A DNA stretch of 64,000 nucleotides from Eriocheir sinensis (lineage: Eukaryota > Arthropoda > Malacostraca > Decapoda > Varunidae). Position numbers and translations under genes: made by a program. The notes beneath the pieces were generated by a model. It had not been told where the DNA came from and made no database searches. It saw nothing but the letters and a program-made list of their open reading frames with translations. Positions 9,506-20,245 of the stretch are shown here, one piece after another. The DNA lies in NCBI RefSeq assembly GCF_024679095.1, contig NC_066531.1, forward strand, positions 3,899,342-3,963,341, read 5' to 3'. The stretch's first letter is position 1, and every line of letters starts with the position of its first letter.

Positions 9506-11931
9506 TTAGCCCAACCGCTGTGATTGGCACGGATTTGCCCTTCACTGGTAGCCTGGTAACATATACTCCCAGGTCTTTCTCTGCCTCTGTGGTGGATAGT
9601 GGAGTGTTTCCCATGTGGTATTGGTATGCTGGATATCCCTTCACTGGTAGCCTGGTAACATACACTCCCAGGTCTTTCTCTGCCTCTGTGGTGGATAGTG
9701 GAGTGTTTCCCATGTGGTATTGGTGTGCTGGATATCCCTTCACTGGTAGCCTGGTAACATACACTCCCAGGTCCTTCTCTGCCTCTGTGGTGGATAGTGG
9801 AGTGTTTCCCATGTGGTATTGGTATGCTGGATATCCCTTCACTGGTAGCCTGGTAACATATAGTCCCAGGTCTTTCTCTGCCTCTGTGGTGGATAGTGGA
9901 GTGTTTCCCATGTGGTATTGGTGTGCTGGATATCCCTTCACTGGTAGCCTGGTAACATACACTCCCAGGTCTTTCTCTGCCTCTGTGGTGGATAGTGGAG
10001 TGTTTCCCATGTGGTATTGGTGTGCTGGATATCCCTTCACTGGTAGCCTGATAACATATACTCCCAGGTCTTTCTCTGCCTCTGTGGTGGATAGTGGAGT
10101 GTTTCCCATGTGGTATTGGTGTGCTGGATACCCCTTCACTGGTAGCCTGGTAACACACACTCCCAGGTCTTTCTCTGCCTCTGTGGTGGATAGTGGAGTG
10201 TTTCCCATATGGTATTGGTGTGCTGGATATCCCTTCACTGGTAGCCTGGTAACATACACTCCTAGGTCTTTCTCTGGCTCTGTGGTGGATAGTGGAGTGT
10301 TTCCCATGTGGTATTGGTGTGCTGGATATCCCTTCACTGGTAGCCTGGAAACATACACTCCCAGGTCTTTCTCTGCCTCTGTGGTGGATAGTGGAGTGTT
10401 TCCCATGTGGTATTGGTGTGCTGGATATCCCTTCACTGGTAGCCTGGTAACATACACTCCCAGGTCTTTCTCTGGCTCTGTGGTGGATAGTGGAGTGTTT
10501 CCCATGTGGTATTGGTGTGGATATCCCTTCACTGGTAGCCTGGTAACATACACTCCCAGGTCTTTCTCTGCCTCTGTGGTGGATAGTGGAGTGTTTCCCA
10601 TGTGGTATTGGTGTGCTGGATATCCCTTCACTGGTAGCCTGGTAACATATAGTCCCAGGTCTTTCTCTGCCTCTGTGGTGGATAGTGGAGTGTTTCCCAT
10701 GTGGTATTGGTGTGCTGGATATCCCTTCACTGGTAGCCTGGTAACATACACTCCCAGGTCTTTCTCTGTCTCTGTGGTGGATAGTGGAGTGTTTCCCATG
10801 TGGTATTGGTGTGCTGGATATCCCTTCACTGGTAGCCTGGTAACATACACTCCCAGGTCTTTCTCTGTCTCTGTGGTGGATAGTGGAGTGTTTCCCATGT
10901 GGTATTGGTGTGCTGGATATCCCTTCACTGGTAGCCTGGTAACATACACTCCCAGGTCTTTCTCTGCCTCTGTGGTGGATAGTGGAGTGTTTCCCATGTG
11001 GTATTGGTGTGCTGGATATCCCTTCACTGGTAGCCTGGTAACATACACTCCCAGGTCTTTCTCTGCCTCTGTGGTGGATAGTGGAGTGTTTCCCATGTGG
11101 TATTGGTGTACTGGATATCCCTTCACTGGTAGCCTGGTAACATACACTCCCAGGTCTTTCTCTGCCTCTGTGGTGGATAGTGGAGTGTTTCCCATGTGGT
11201 ATTGGTGTGCTGGATATCCCTTCACTGGTAGCCTGGCAACATACACTCCCAGGTCTTTCTCTGCCTCTGTGGTGGATAGTGGAGTGTTTCCCATGTGGTA
11301 TTGGTGTGCTGGATATCCCTTCACTGGTAGCCTGGTAACATACACTCACAGGTCTTTCTCTGCCTCTGTGGTGGATAGTGGAGTGTTTCCCATGTGGTAT
11401 TGGTGTGCTGGATATCCCTTCACTGGTAGCCTGGTAACATACACTCCCAGGTCTTTCTCTGCCTCTGTGGTGGATAGTGGAGTGTTTTCCATGTGGTATT
11501 GGTGTGCTGGATATCCCTTCACTGGTAGCCTGGTAACATACACTCCCAGGTCTTTCTCTGCCTCTGTGGTGGATAGTGGAGTGTTTCCCATGTGGTATTG
11601 GTGTGCTGGATATCCCTTCACTGGTAGCCTGGTGACATATACTCCCAGGTCTTTCTCTGCCTCTGTGGTGGATAGTGGAGTGTTTCCCATGTGGTATTGG
11701 TGTGCTGGATATCCCTTCACTGGTAGCCTGGTAACATACACTCCCAGGTCTTTCTCTGCCTCTGTGGTGGATAGTGGAGTGTTTCCCATGTGGTATTGGT
11801 GTACTGGATATCCCCTCCCAAGGTGCCAGGACTTTACATTTTTCTTCATTGAATTGTAGCAGCCACTTTTTGCTCCATTCCTGTAGCTTGGTGAGGTCTT
11901 CTTGAAAGGAAATCCACAGTGAACGGGTTAA
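9506..11931. mobile_element. P2 TTAA element with largest 99-bp array
   Basis: Left end TTAGCCCAACCGCTGTGATT, right end (inward) TTAACCCGTTCACTGTGGAT. Boundaries coincide with those of the loci at 2863 and 58324, so the array was moved or copied with its flanks. Unrepeated RT flank on the minus strand: WLLQFNEEKCKVLAPW. Confidence 0.68.
9541..11818. repeat. Minisatellite, 99-bp RT-derived unit, about 23 copies
   Basis: Same unit as at 2907. The only indel I saw is a 3-bp loss near 10518, so all six frames keep their register; a very long apparent ORF therefore runs on both strands. Substitutions are scattered (acatac/acatat, gcctct/ggctct/gtctct). Confidence 0.92.
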
Positions 11932-12157
11932 ACAGAGATTCATTAATATTAATTAGTGGATGATATGTGACATTAGGCACCTGGAAAAAAAAAGGAAAGA
12001 GTATCTGGAATCTATTTTAAATTTAATTACCATTTATCCATAAAATTAAAATGTTAAAATTATTTATATGATTTTATATGATTAATTGTTACAAGTATAA
12101 TTGTGCAAAGTGGTTGGTTGCTTAAATAACAAATCACAAATATCTATTGGAGATCAG

Positions 12158-12160
<3 letters not shown>
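11932..12160. other. AT-rich intergenic stretch
   Basis: Nothing recognisable. Confidence 0.3.

Positions 12161-12207
<47 letters not shown>
12161..12207. repeat. (CT)n microsatellite
   Basis: Pure CT run directly abutting the Tigger-like MITE to its right. Confidence 0.95.
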
Positions 12208-12208
<1 letters not shown>

Positions 12209-12209
<1 letters not shown>

Positions 12210-12384
12210 GTCATCCCTCAAATAGTACGGTTTCCAATAGTTCGGTTTTCGTTTTATGTGGATTTTCAAAGAAGATTTTTCAGGATTTTTGAATTTCCCG
12301 ATCAACAGGAAATTTAAAAATCCTAAAAAGGTCTTCTATGACAATCCATATAAAACCAAAACTGTACTATTCGAGGGATGACTG

Positions 12385-12386
<2 letters not shown>
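12209..12386. mobile_element. Tigger/pogo-like MITE (T1)
   Basis: gtcatccctcaaatagtacg at left and gtactattcgagggatgac at right; palindromic arms, TA flank at right. Confidence 0.75.

Positions 12387-12423
<37 letters not shown>
12387..12423. repeat. (GT)n microsatellite
   Basis: GT run starting at the right end of the T1 MITE. Confidence 0.95.
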
Positions 12424-12597
12424 GTAGTTCAATGCAGAAACAAGGATAGAGCCCAGCAGATGATCAGGAAGGAGTGGGAGGGTGATGGGAGGAAGGGAGG
12501 CAAGGATCTAATGAACAAGAGCGAAATCTAATTATAGCAAGTCTGGTCATTTCCCGCAAAAATCTCATGTCAGTCTGCCACGAGACGGGGTTGGGTG

Positions 12598-12622
12598 CAC
12601 ACACACACACACACACACACAA
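12598..12622. repeat. (CA)n microsatellite
   Basis: CA run just left of the next T1 MITE. Confidence 0.9.
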
Positions 12623-12626
12623 TACA

Positions 12627-12799
12627 GTCATCCCTCGAATAGTACAGTTTTGGTTTTATATGGATTGTCATAGAAGACCTTTTTAGGGTTTTTAAATTTC
12701 CTGCGCATCGGGAAATTAAAAAATCCTAAAAAATCTTCTTTGAAAATCCACATAAAACCAAAAGTGAACTATTGGAAACTGTACTATTTGAGGGACGAC

Positions 12800-12803
<4 letters not shown>
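12627..12803. mobile_element. Tigger/pogo-like MITE (T1)
   Basis: cagtcatccctcgaatagta at left and tactatttgagggacgactg at right, long palindromic arms, TA at left. A (GA)n run begins at its right end. Confidence 0.78.

Positions 12804-12861
<58 letters not shown>
12802..12861. repeat. (GA)n microsatellite
   Basis: About 30 GA dinucleotides directly abutting the T1 MITE. Confidence 0.95.
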
Positions 12862-12863
<2 letters not shown>

Positions 12864-13049
12864 AGGATGCCTAATAAATATGCTGTCCAATTATAAACAT
12901 TAACACAGAATTATGATTTTTTGTTAAATAAGAATGGTATACATAGGTTAAAGATATAATAGAATGACTGAAAACGTAGCATACAGTAGACAATATAAAA
13001 AAAATACAAGTCACCCATCAATTACTCCGTTTTCTGTCCTCGAACCATG

Positions 13050-13231
13050 GAGGTATAATTTGTGGAGTTTACATCGGCCCTAAAAAGTTAATTCTCCGAG
13101 CTGTCATTTTTAGGGCCGGAGTGTTGTGGACATTGCCAAGTGGGAGGTAGAATTTGTGGAGTTTACATCGGACCTAAAAAGTTAATTCTCCGAACTGTCA
13201 TTTTTAGGGCCGGAGTGTTGTGGACATTGCC
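13050..13231. repeat. Direct duplication, about 90-bp unit, two copies
   Basis: The unit includes tttgtggagtttacatcggc, aaaaagttaattctccga and gccggagtgttgtggacatt. Each unit also holds a short internal palindrome around ccctaaaaa and ttttaggg. Confidence 0.85.
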
Positions 13232-13265
13232 AGGAGTCAGGTGATATCAGGTCAGGCAGCCTCCC

Positions 13266-13910
13266 TTAAGGGGATATGCAACACCTGGGGAAGGGGGGTG
13301 GGTGGGGAGGGGGGTCAAAATATGGCATTTGGCAAAACTGGGTTAAAAATGTTCTTATACCATCTATGAATACTCCCCAAGCAATGTTTTCCTCGTAGTG
13401 CAAATTTTAAATGTCTGGCGCAGGTTTTAATGGACCAAGTTAAAGGTCCTTATATTTTTTAATTGGTCGTATCTCCATTCGATAAAGCGTCTTTTTTAAT
13501 CGCAGAAAATTTAAAATCAATCATATTTACGTGAAAAGTGCAGGAAATCTTGACTGTACAAGTAGCTATGGACCTATGACTAGATATTGCTGATAGGGTA
13601 AAGGAGATTGGAGTATTAAGAGGAAAATTTGACAAAAAACACGATTTTACGCAACGTTCGACAAACATAATATAAGAAATACCTTTATGTCTTTCTATAC
13701 GGGAAACCTTCAGAATATTTCCCATAGGACCAAAAAATAAAAGTGATTGGTTATGTATTAATGGTGCTGTGTAATCTTAAGTGTCGCCACACATATTCGC
13801 AAATGTATACATATAAGTGTACATATAAGTATACATAGATGCCTACTTAAGTGTCATTGCAGTACCTGATAGTTTAGTTAGATGACCTCAGGTGTCCCGT
13901 ACCCCCTTAA
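13266..13910. mobile_element. Candidate TTAA element (P5)
   Basis: TTAAGGGGATATGCAACACC at left and, read inward, TTAAGGGGGTACGGGACACC at right: an imperfect inverted terminus of about 20 bp bounded by TTAA. The interior is AT-rich with no transposase recognised. Only one copy is seen, and termini starting GGG are atypical. Confidence 0.4.
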
Positions 13911-14309
13911 TGGGCTCGGCCAGGCTGCCAGGTGTTGACAGGTCAGGTATTTATGAAACAGAACTACAGCAACAATCAAATAATGTACACTACTCAAAAA
14001 CACCACCATCATAATGAATGAGTGGACATGAGCTCTGACCCGGGTATCCCTCATCTTGCGGCCCTAAAAATGACTTCGGCAGCTTCACCTCGATCAATGA
14101 AAGGGCTTAGCGGACCGTGTCAACTCCATCAATTTTACCTCCATGCTTCAGACCCACCGATTGAGGCAGTATGATGTCACCTCTTTGCCATGCCTCTCCT
14201 GCGCGTGAACAGACTTGGTGTGATAAGACTTTGGTCCACCTGTATATGCTCCTCCACAAGAAGCGAGCACCTCAACTGTAAGTGGTTGGCTCCAAACACT
14301 GATGATGAT
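13911..14309. other. Unassigned stretch
   Basis: No gene or repeat family recognised apart from a short (GAT)n near 14300. Confidence 0.3.
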
Positions 14310-14708
14310 GATGATGGTCGCGGGCGCTTCATTCTTCTTCTACTTTTGACCTGTTCCGCTCCAAGGTCTTGCCGGCAGTGTTGTCAAATGTCGAGAGTAA
14401 GAATCCGCTAGCAAGGGCTCCAAATTCCGCTATTTTTTTTTACTTAAAATCCGCTACATTTCCGGGAACTATATATTTTCAAACTTATATGGACTACAAA
14501 ATTACTATATTAGGCAAAGATTTGTTTTAGTACCATGCCAGTATTTCGTTCACTAGCTCTTCATATATCTTCTCTACAAACGTTTAACAATCATGGAAAC
14601 ACTTTTAAAATCCAATTCAAGGACTATTTATTGTTGAAAATAGGGGATCATTTTCACACAGCGTAGCCCCCTCTGGTGGCGGCCACGGCGATGGGGCAGC
14701 AGCTGTTG

Positions 14709-14915
14709 CGAGAAATATACCTCCTCACAGAAATATACCTCCTCACAGAAATATACCTCCTCACAGAAATATACCTCCTCACAGAAATATACCTCCTCAC
14801 AGAAATATACCTCCTCACAGAAATATACCTCCTCACAGAAATATACCTCCTCACAGAAATATACCTCCTCACAGAAATATACCTCCTCACAGAAATATAC
14901 CTCCTCACAGAAATA
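14709..14915. repeat. 18-bp tandem repeat, about 11 copies
   Basis: Unit agaaatatacctcctcac, almost invariant. The length is a multiple of three, so spurious open frames run through it on both strands. It sits in the loop of the foldback element. Confidence 0.95.
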
Positions 14916-14933
14916 AGTTGCATATACATGTGT

Positions 14934-14935
<2 letters not shown>

Positions 14936-14986
<51 letters not shown>

Positions 14987-15005
14987 GGTGTGGGTGGGGG
15001 GGGGG
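14936..15005. repeat. (GT)n and G-rich tract
   Basis: (GT)n to about 14978, then gggtgggtgggtgtgggtgg and a G run, a candidate G-quadruplex sequence. Confidence 0.9.
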
Positions 15006-15608
15006 GTCGAAGCCCTTATTTTCAACATAAATAGTCCTTCAATTGGATTTCCATGATTGTTAAACGTTTGTAGAAAAGATATTTGAAGAGTTAGTGACGT
15101 TTCATAAGGTGGGTAATGAAATGCTGGCACGGTACTAAAACGAATCTTTGCCTAATATAGTAATTTTGAAGTCCATATAAGTTTGAAAATATATACGTAG
15201 TTCTCAGAAATATAGCGGATTTTAAGTAAAAAAAATAGCGGAATTTGAAGTTAGGAGTTAGTGATGTTTCATAAGGTGGGTAATGAAATACTGGCACGGT
15301 ACTAAAACGAATCTTTGCCTAATATAGTAATTTTGAAGTCCATATAAGTTTGAAAATATATAGTTCCCAAAAATGTAGCGGATTTTAAGTAAAAAAAAAT
15401 AGCGGAATTTGGAGCCCTCACTAGTGGATTTTTACTGTCGACATTTGACAACACTGCCGTCAAGACCCTGGAGACAAGCAGAACAGGTCAAAAGAAGAAG
15501 AAGAATTAAGTGCCCATGCCCCCCCCCTGCCCCTTCCGGCCAACCCCTTACAGACCCCATGCCATCACAAGAAGGACAATCACGTACAGTGTTGTGAGAC
15601 GAGCTCCT

Positions 15609-15740
15609 GCCTGATTGATTGATTGATAGTTTATTGTTGCAGGTAAACAACAAGGGAGAAGGGAGGAACATGCCATCCCAACCCCCAGGCAGGACAGAGT
15701 GTGATTATACAACTATTAATACATGTGTAGGGAGCACCAT
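15609..15740 (-). mobile_element. CR1-like 3-prime tail (C1)
   Basis: (GATT)n, agtttattgttgcaggtaaa and cccaacccccaggcaggaca: the same end as at 7622, in the same orientation. Confidence 0.7.
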
Positions 15741-15783
15741 GAAACTAAGCTCCCTTTCCGCCTACTGCACATGCGCGACGCTT

Positions 15784-16111
15784 CGGGAAGGTATCTGAAG
15801 GGGTCGCAGAGGCTTCGACACTCCGGTTCGCCACCTGCGGATGTTCGCACCTCCATGATTTCGCGTGCTAGTTAAATTGTTTCACCACTTGGAAGGATCG
15901 AGAGGTTTTGCAGCTCACCAAGAAAACCTGTTGAAATTATAAGCGCGCCGCCATGGGAAGGTATCTGAAGGGGTCGCAGAGGCTTCGACACTCCGGTTCG
16001 CCATTTGCGGATGTTCGAACTTCCATGATTTCGCGTGCTAGTTAAATTGTTTCACCACTTGGAAGGATCGAGAGGTTTTGTCGCTCACCAAGAAAACCTG
16101 TTGAAATTATA
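15784..16111. repeat. Direct duplication, about 174-bp unit, two copies
   Basis: Both copies start gggaaggtatctgaaggggt and contain ttcaccacttggaaggatcg. The left copy ends in a GC-rich gcgcgccgccat, the right in aacgtgtta. Confidence 0.85.
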
Positions 16112-16395
16112 AACGTGTTAACAAAAAACATGCAGATCTCCTTTGTCAGAGATTGAAAGGGGTCATGGTAGGTTGCATTTTTTTCATGTGTTTTTTTATT
16201 TGCCCATAAAACGAGAAAAAAATAAATTCCGTTTTATTGCTTTGATAATATACGTATGTTGAGTGACAAATATTATCAATATAAACAAACTTAAAGGTAC
16301 ATATATATACGTAATAACAGTGCACGGGTTAAAAATCTGAAAATGTTAAAACCCGCTCCTGCATGGCGTCTCTTCTAGTCTCAGGTACGAATCAT
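16112..16395. other. AT-rich stretch with a P2-like terminus
   Basis: Ends at about 16331 in gtgcacgggttaa, which read inward (TTAACCCGTGCACTGTTATT) resembles the P2 terminus. No partner end was found nearby. Confidence 0.3.
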
Positions 16396-18064
16396 TCATT
16401 GCCGCGGACGTTGGGTTAGGTCCTTTATTGATCTGTCTACATTCGTGAAACCATTAAGTATTTTAAAACATTCGATCAGTTTTCCTCGGAGGCGACGTTT
16501 CTCAAGAGAGAACATGTTAAGGGTAGAAAGCCTTTCTTCGTAGGATTTGTTGCGCAAGGAAGGGTTCATTTTCGTTGCCCGACGCTGAACACCTTCTAAT
16601 TTAGCAATGTCCTTTGCATGGTGGGGGGACCAAAACTGTACCGCATATTCCAAGTGGGGTCTGACCAAACTATTGTAGAGCGGAAGTATTACATCTTTAT
16701 TCCTGAATAAAAAGTTTCTTTTAATGAAGCCCAACATTCTGTTCGCTTCATTTGCTGCATCGATGCATTGATGTGAGAATTTGAGGTTTGACGCGATTTT
16801 TGACCCCAAGTCTTTAACGCATTGAACGCTTTTGAGTTTAACGCCGCGCATTTCGCAATCAAACTTTTTATTCCTTGTTCCAACTTGAAGGACCTGGCAC
16901 TTGTCTACGTTAAAGGGCATCTCCCATCTATCCGACCAAGCTGAAATTTTGTGCAAATCCTCTTGGAGGTTTTGCTTGTCTTCGTCAGTGAGAACCGAGT
17001 TGCCAATCTTTGTGTCGTCTGCAAATTTACTAATGCGGTTATTGAGTCCAACATCCACGTCGTTGATGTAAATAATGAAGAGCACTGGGCCAAGAACCGA
17101 GCCCTGAGGGACGCCACTAGTGACCGGCGCCCACTCTGAGTTAAATCCGTCAATCACTACTCTTTGTTGTCTGTTGCTCAACCAATTCGCGATCCATTGG
17201 TGTACTTGACCGTCAATGCCTATTTGCTTTAATTTGTAAAGTAATTAATGATGCGGGACTTTATCAAATGCTTTCTGGAAATCAAGATAAACTACGTCCA
17301 GTGATTTGGTTACGTCATAAACCGTGAAGAGGTCGTTATAAAAGGTTAATAGGCAGGATCTTTTGTTACGGAAGCTGTGTTGTGAGTTCCCAATTAATGG
17401 GTGGCTTTCAAGGTAACTCACAATTTTGTCTCTAATTATGCTCTCAAGTAGCTTACCTACAACCGAAGTTAGACTAATGGGCCTGTAATTACCTGGTACT
17501 TTTTTGTCTCCTTTCTTAAAAATCGGTGTCACGTTAGCCTTTTTCCAATCCGAAGGGACGATGCCTTGTCACAAGGACATATTGAATACGGTTGTGAGGG
17601 AGGAGACTATTTCGCTCTTTGTTTCTTTGAGCAGAGTTGGATACACTTTATCAGGTCCAGGACTTTTATTTGTTTTAAGTGATTGGAGGGTTTTAAGGAC
17701 TTCATCGGTTGTTATTTCAAAGTTAGGCAATGCATGCTCGGGATTTACATTAGTACTGGTGTTGGTGGTGGTGGTGGGAGGACTGTTAGTATTAAACACC
17801 GAGGAAAAGTAATTGTTTAAGAGGTTTGCAATGTGTTGGGTGTCAGTCACTAGTGCACCGTCGCTGTTTGTTAAAGGTCCAATACCACTTTTGATCGCCT
17901 TTCTGTTGTTTATGTAACTGAAGAAGGATTTCGGATTATTTTTACAGTTGGCTGCAATAGTTTCTTCATATCTACGCTTTGCCTGACATACTAATCTTTT
18001 TCTCATTGCCTGGCATCACGGTAAAGTCTAATGTTTTCGGGCGTGCTTTGTTCTTTCTTTAGCC

Positions 18065-18148
<84 letters not shown>

Positions 18149-18191
18149 GTGTGAGAGGCACGGTGTTCGAGGTCAGTTGGAGACGTGGCAA
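16396..18191 (-). pseudogene. Non-LTR retrotransposon RT pseudogene (CR1/Jockey superfamily)
   Basis: Minus-strand RT in order: SPGPDK (finger region), FKKGDKKVPGNYRPISLTS, DFQKAFDKVPHH (catalytic Asp A), SGVPQGSVLGPVLFIIYIND, FADDTKI (catalytic pair), VDKCQVLQVG, VKDLGSKI, then a C-terminal thumb-like region with LYNSLVRPHLEYAVQFWSPH. Lesions: a frameshift near 18004, in-frame TGA at 17571-17569 and TAA at 17247-17245; otherwise the frame is intact, so the insertion is fairly young. The endonuclease and 5-prime parts are missing; the copy ends at a (GA)n tract. Not functional as it stands. Confidence 0.9.
18068..18145. repeat. (AG)n microsatellite
   Basis: About 39 AG dinucleotides interrupting the 5-prime end of the RT pseudogene. 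Confidence 0.95.
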
Positions 18192-19509
18192 CAGGGTCTA
18201 GCGGGCTGTCTACGTCAGAGCCGCCACTTAATTAAGATTTGCCGGACTATAGAGAGAATTTGACAAGTGATTACTGTATGGATAGCTAATTGAGTATGCC
18301 ATGACCTTACAGCACCACCTATGACAAAAAAGCCCACCTCAAGATCACTCACCCACCACAATGACCCAGGGCATGCATGGTGGGTTGCGCTATGCCACCA
18401 CCGCCTACAATTAGCTTGAATTAGGTGTTTTATGGCGAGCCCTTTTTAGGGTCCACCGTACCACAGCCACGACTCGTGAAAGCCCTGAAAAGGGTCTGCC
18501 GACGTTCTCGGGTTAAGGGCAGGAAAACGCTGTAATTGGAAGACCATGGAGTGAAGGACAACTCTGCGCCATAACACAGTACAGCCAAACCGCTTGGCAC
18601 TGATATCGGTTTTTGGGTTCTCCTACCTGTATTTTTTCACCTAGGTGAATGATATGTCTACACAATATGTATTTATATGCAATGCTTCTATACCAGTAAT
18701 ATGATAAAGAAAAGTGCCGTAGTTTCTGTGCAATACATTATGTTTGACGATGACGAAAGACATTCAGAATCACGAAATTGCTTCAAAACTATGAATAGTA
18801 CGGCAATTTCCTTTTGATCACAGATAATAGACACAAAAAAGTACATAATGCGGGATTTTCGTACATGTAGCTGAAGGTACAACAATTTCAGTACACCGCA
18901 AAATGTCACTTTTTCTCCGTCTGAAATTTGAGTTATACAAGTCTCCCATAAATTTATTTGAGGGAATTAATGCGTGATAATCCTGTCAATAGTATAGACG
19001 AGTGTGATGATCATTTTGCTGCAGGAATATTTTAAAATTGGTCGATTATTGACAGTTATTCAACATTTTATGCTCAAAAAATATAGGTAGCATTGTGTGG
19101 CTTGTGGCGGGGCAGGGGTTGAGGTCCAGGCGCTGCTCCGTCCATATATTTAAGGGAAATGTAACAGACTATTTATAATCGTAAAGGATGGGTGTAGCAG
19201 CTTGTCTTTTAGGATGGGTTAAGGAGCTTATGTTTTAGGATGGGTGTAGGAGCTTATGTTGTAGGATGGGTGTAGGAGTTTATGCCTATAAGTTTTGAGA
19301 AAACGGCATTTTTTGTGTGAACATCTTCAACACCCCATAACAATCACTCCAACATGCACCAAATCCAAATATTTACTTACATAATTCTTCGGCCATTCCT
19401 GGGAGGTTGGTAGTGGTTGTTTAGGTAGTTCAGGCCACGTTACATCACCTTTTATGTCACCTGTACAGCCCCTACGAAGGTGAGTTCTCCCTGGCCTGGT
19501 AGACCTCTA
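18192..19509. other. Unassigned stretch
   Basis: No supported gene. A weak repeat of aggatgggtgtaggagctta (three to four copies) lies at 19185-19290; an AT-rich block covers 18600-19100. Confidence 0.3.
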
Positions 19510-19765
19510 AAGGACTCAAGGCTCCTGGGGCTGTATTCTTAAACATTCTGACGGCCAAGCACATATATTTTACAAGGCTTTCCTAGGAGTTATAAGAATT
19601 TCCAGGGGTACTTCTATGGTCCTGGTGGCAGTTTGACCCTTCTTCTGTACCGTGAACCTATAAAAACACTCATTAGAATCCGATTAATCTTCTTTTCGGC
19701 CTTTGGAAATTGTTGATGAGAGGGATGGAAGCCTCTGAGAATACCGTCCTGGTCCCCTGTTATCA
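19510..19765 (-). mobile_element. Single-copy relative of the 107-bp family element
   Basis: Read on the minus strand it contains the 107-bp unit and flanks once (ttccaggggtacttctatgg, tggtggcagtttgacccttc, tgtaccgtgaacctataaaa), matching sequence around the array at 1140-2356. Confidence 0.6.
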
Positions 19766-19857
19766 TCACATTAGAATATATAACATATTGATGTATTATA
19801 TATATCTAGTATGAAAATAACATATTCTCAGGGTGTCAGTGAAGCCCACCCACCTCA

Positions 19858-20245
19858 TTGTTTTTTTTATTTTTTTTATTTTTTTACGTGGTTGCCTGTT
19901 GCGCCGGTAGGCATCTTCCCGGTGGGGCCTGATGGTCGGCCCAAGGCTTCTTCCAGGTGGGGTCTGATGGTCGGCCCAGCCCGTTCCGGCGCAGGCGAGT
20001 GTTTTATAGTGGCGCCATCTTGCACTGGCTCATGCTGCCCCCCGGAACTCGTTCTTGATTCGCTTGGACGGCTTCCTCTAGAGTCCGGGTTGATGGGTGG
20101 TCTTCAGGACAGCATGTGGGTAGTTTTAAGCCACTCGGCGGTGACTGAAAAATCCGAGGTGGTAGCGTGGGGATTCGAACCCGTGTCGTCCATCACGCGG
20201 TGAATGTGGGCCCAGTACGCTATCAGTTCGGCCACCGCCTACCCA
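19858..20245 (-). mobile_element. tRNA-derived SINE (S1), full length
   Basis: Minus-strand head gtaggcggtggccgaactg and cgggttcgaatcccc, body with actacccacatgctgtcctg, and tail cgtaaaaaaataaaa. The 35-bp subunit (ggcctgatggtcggcccaag) is present about twice. Confidence 0.8.

Larger units (their letters stand above)
14310..15515. mobile_element. Large foldback element (family F1) with nested arrays
   Basis: Left arm (cttctacttttgacctgttc, ccggcagtgttgtcaaatgt, ggctccaaattccgctattt, ggcaaagatttgttttagta) is matched in reverse by the right arm up to aaaagaagaagaag at 15505. The right arm carries an extra tandem duplication (about 15100-15250 and 15255-15420). The loop holds an 18-bp array and a (GT)n run. 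Confidence 0.8.

Noticed and set aside
9265..11943. Very long open frames on both strands (up to about 890 codons)
   Set aside because: They arise from a 99-bp unit, a multiple of three without stops on either strand. No start context, splice sites or non-repetitive domain supports a protein.
14676..15130. Repetitive proteins (REIYLLTEIYLL and ISVRRYISVRRY types)
   Set aside because: Translation of the 18-bp tandem repeat and a (GT)n tract.
16396..18006. Active retrotransposon
   Set aside because: In-frame TGA and TAA, a frameshift, and no endonuclease or 5-prime part.
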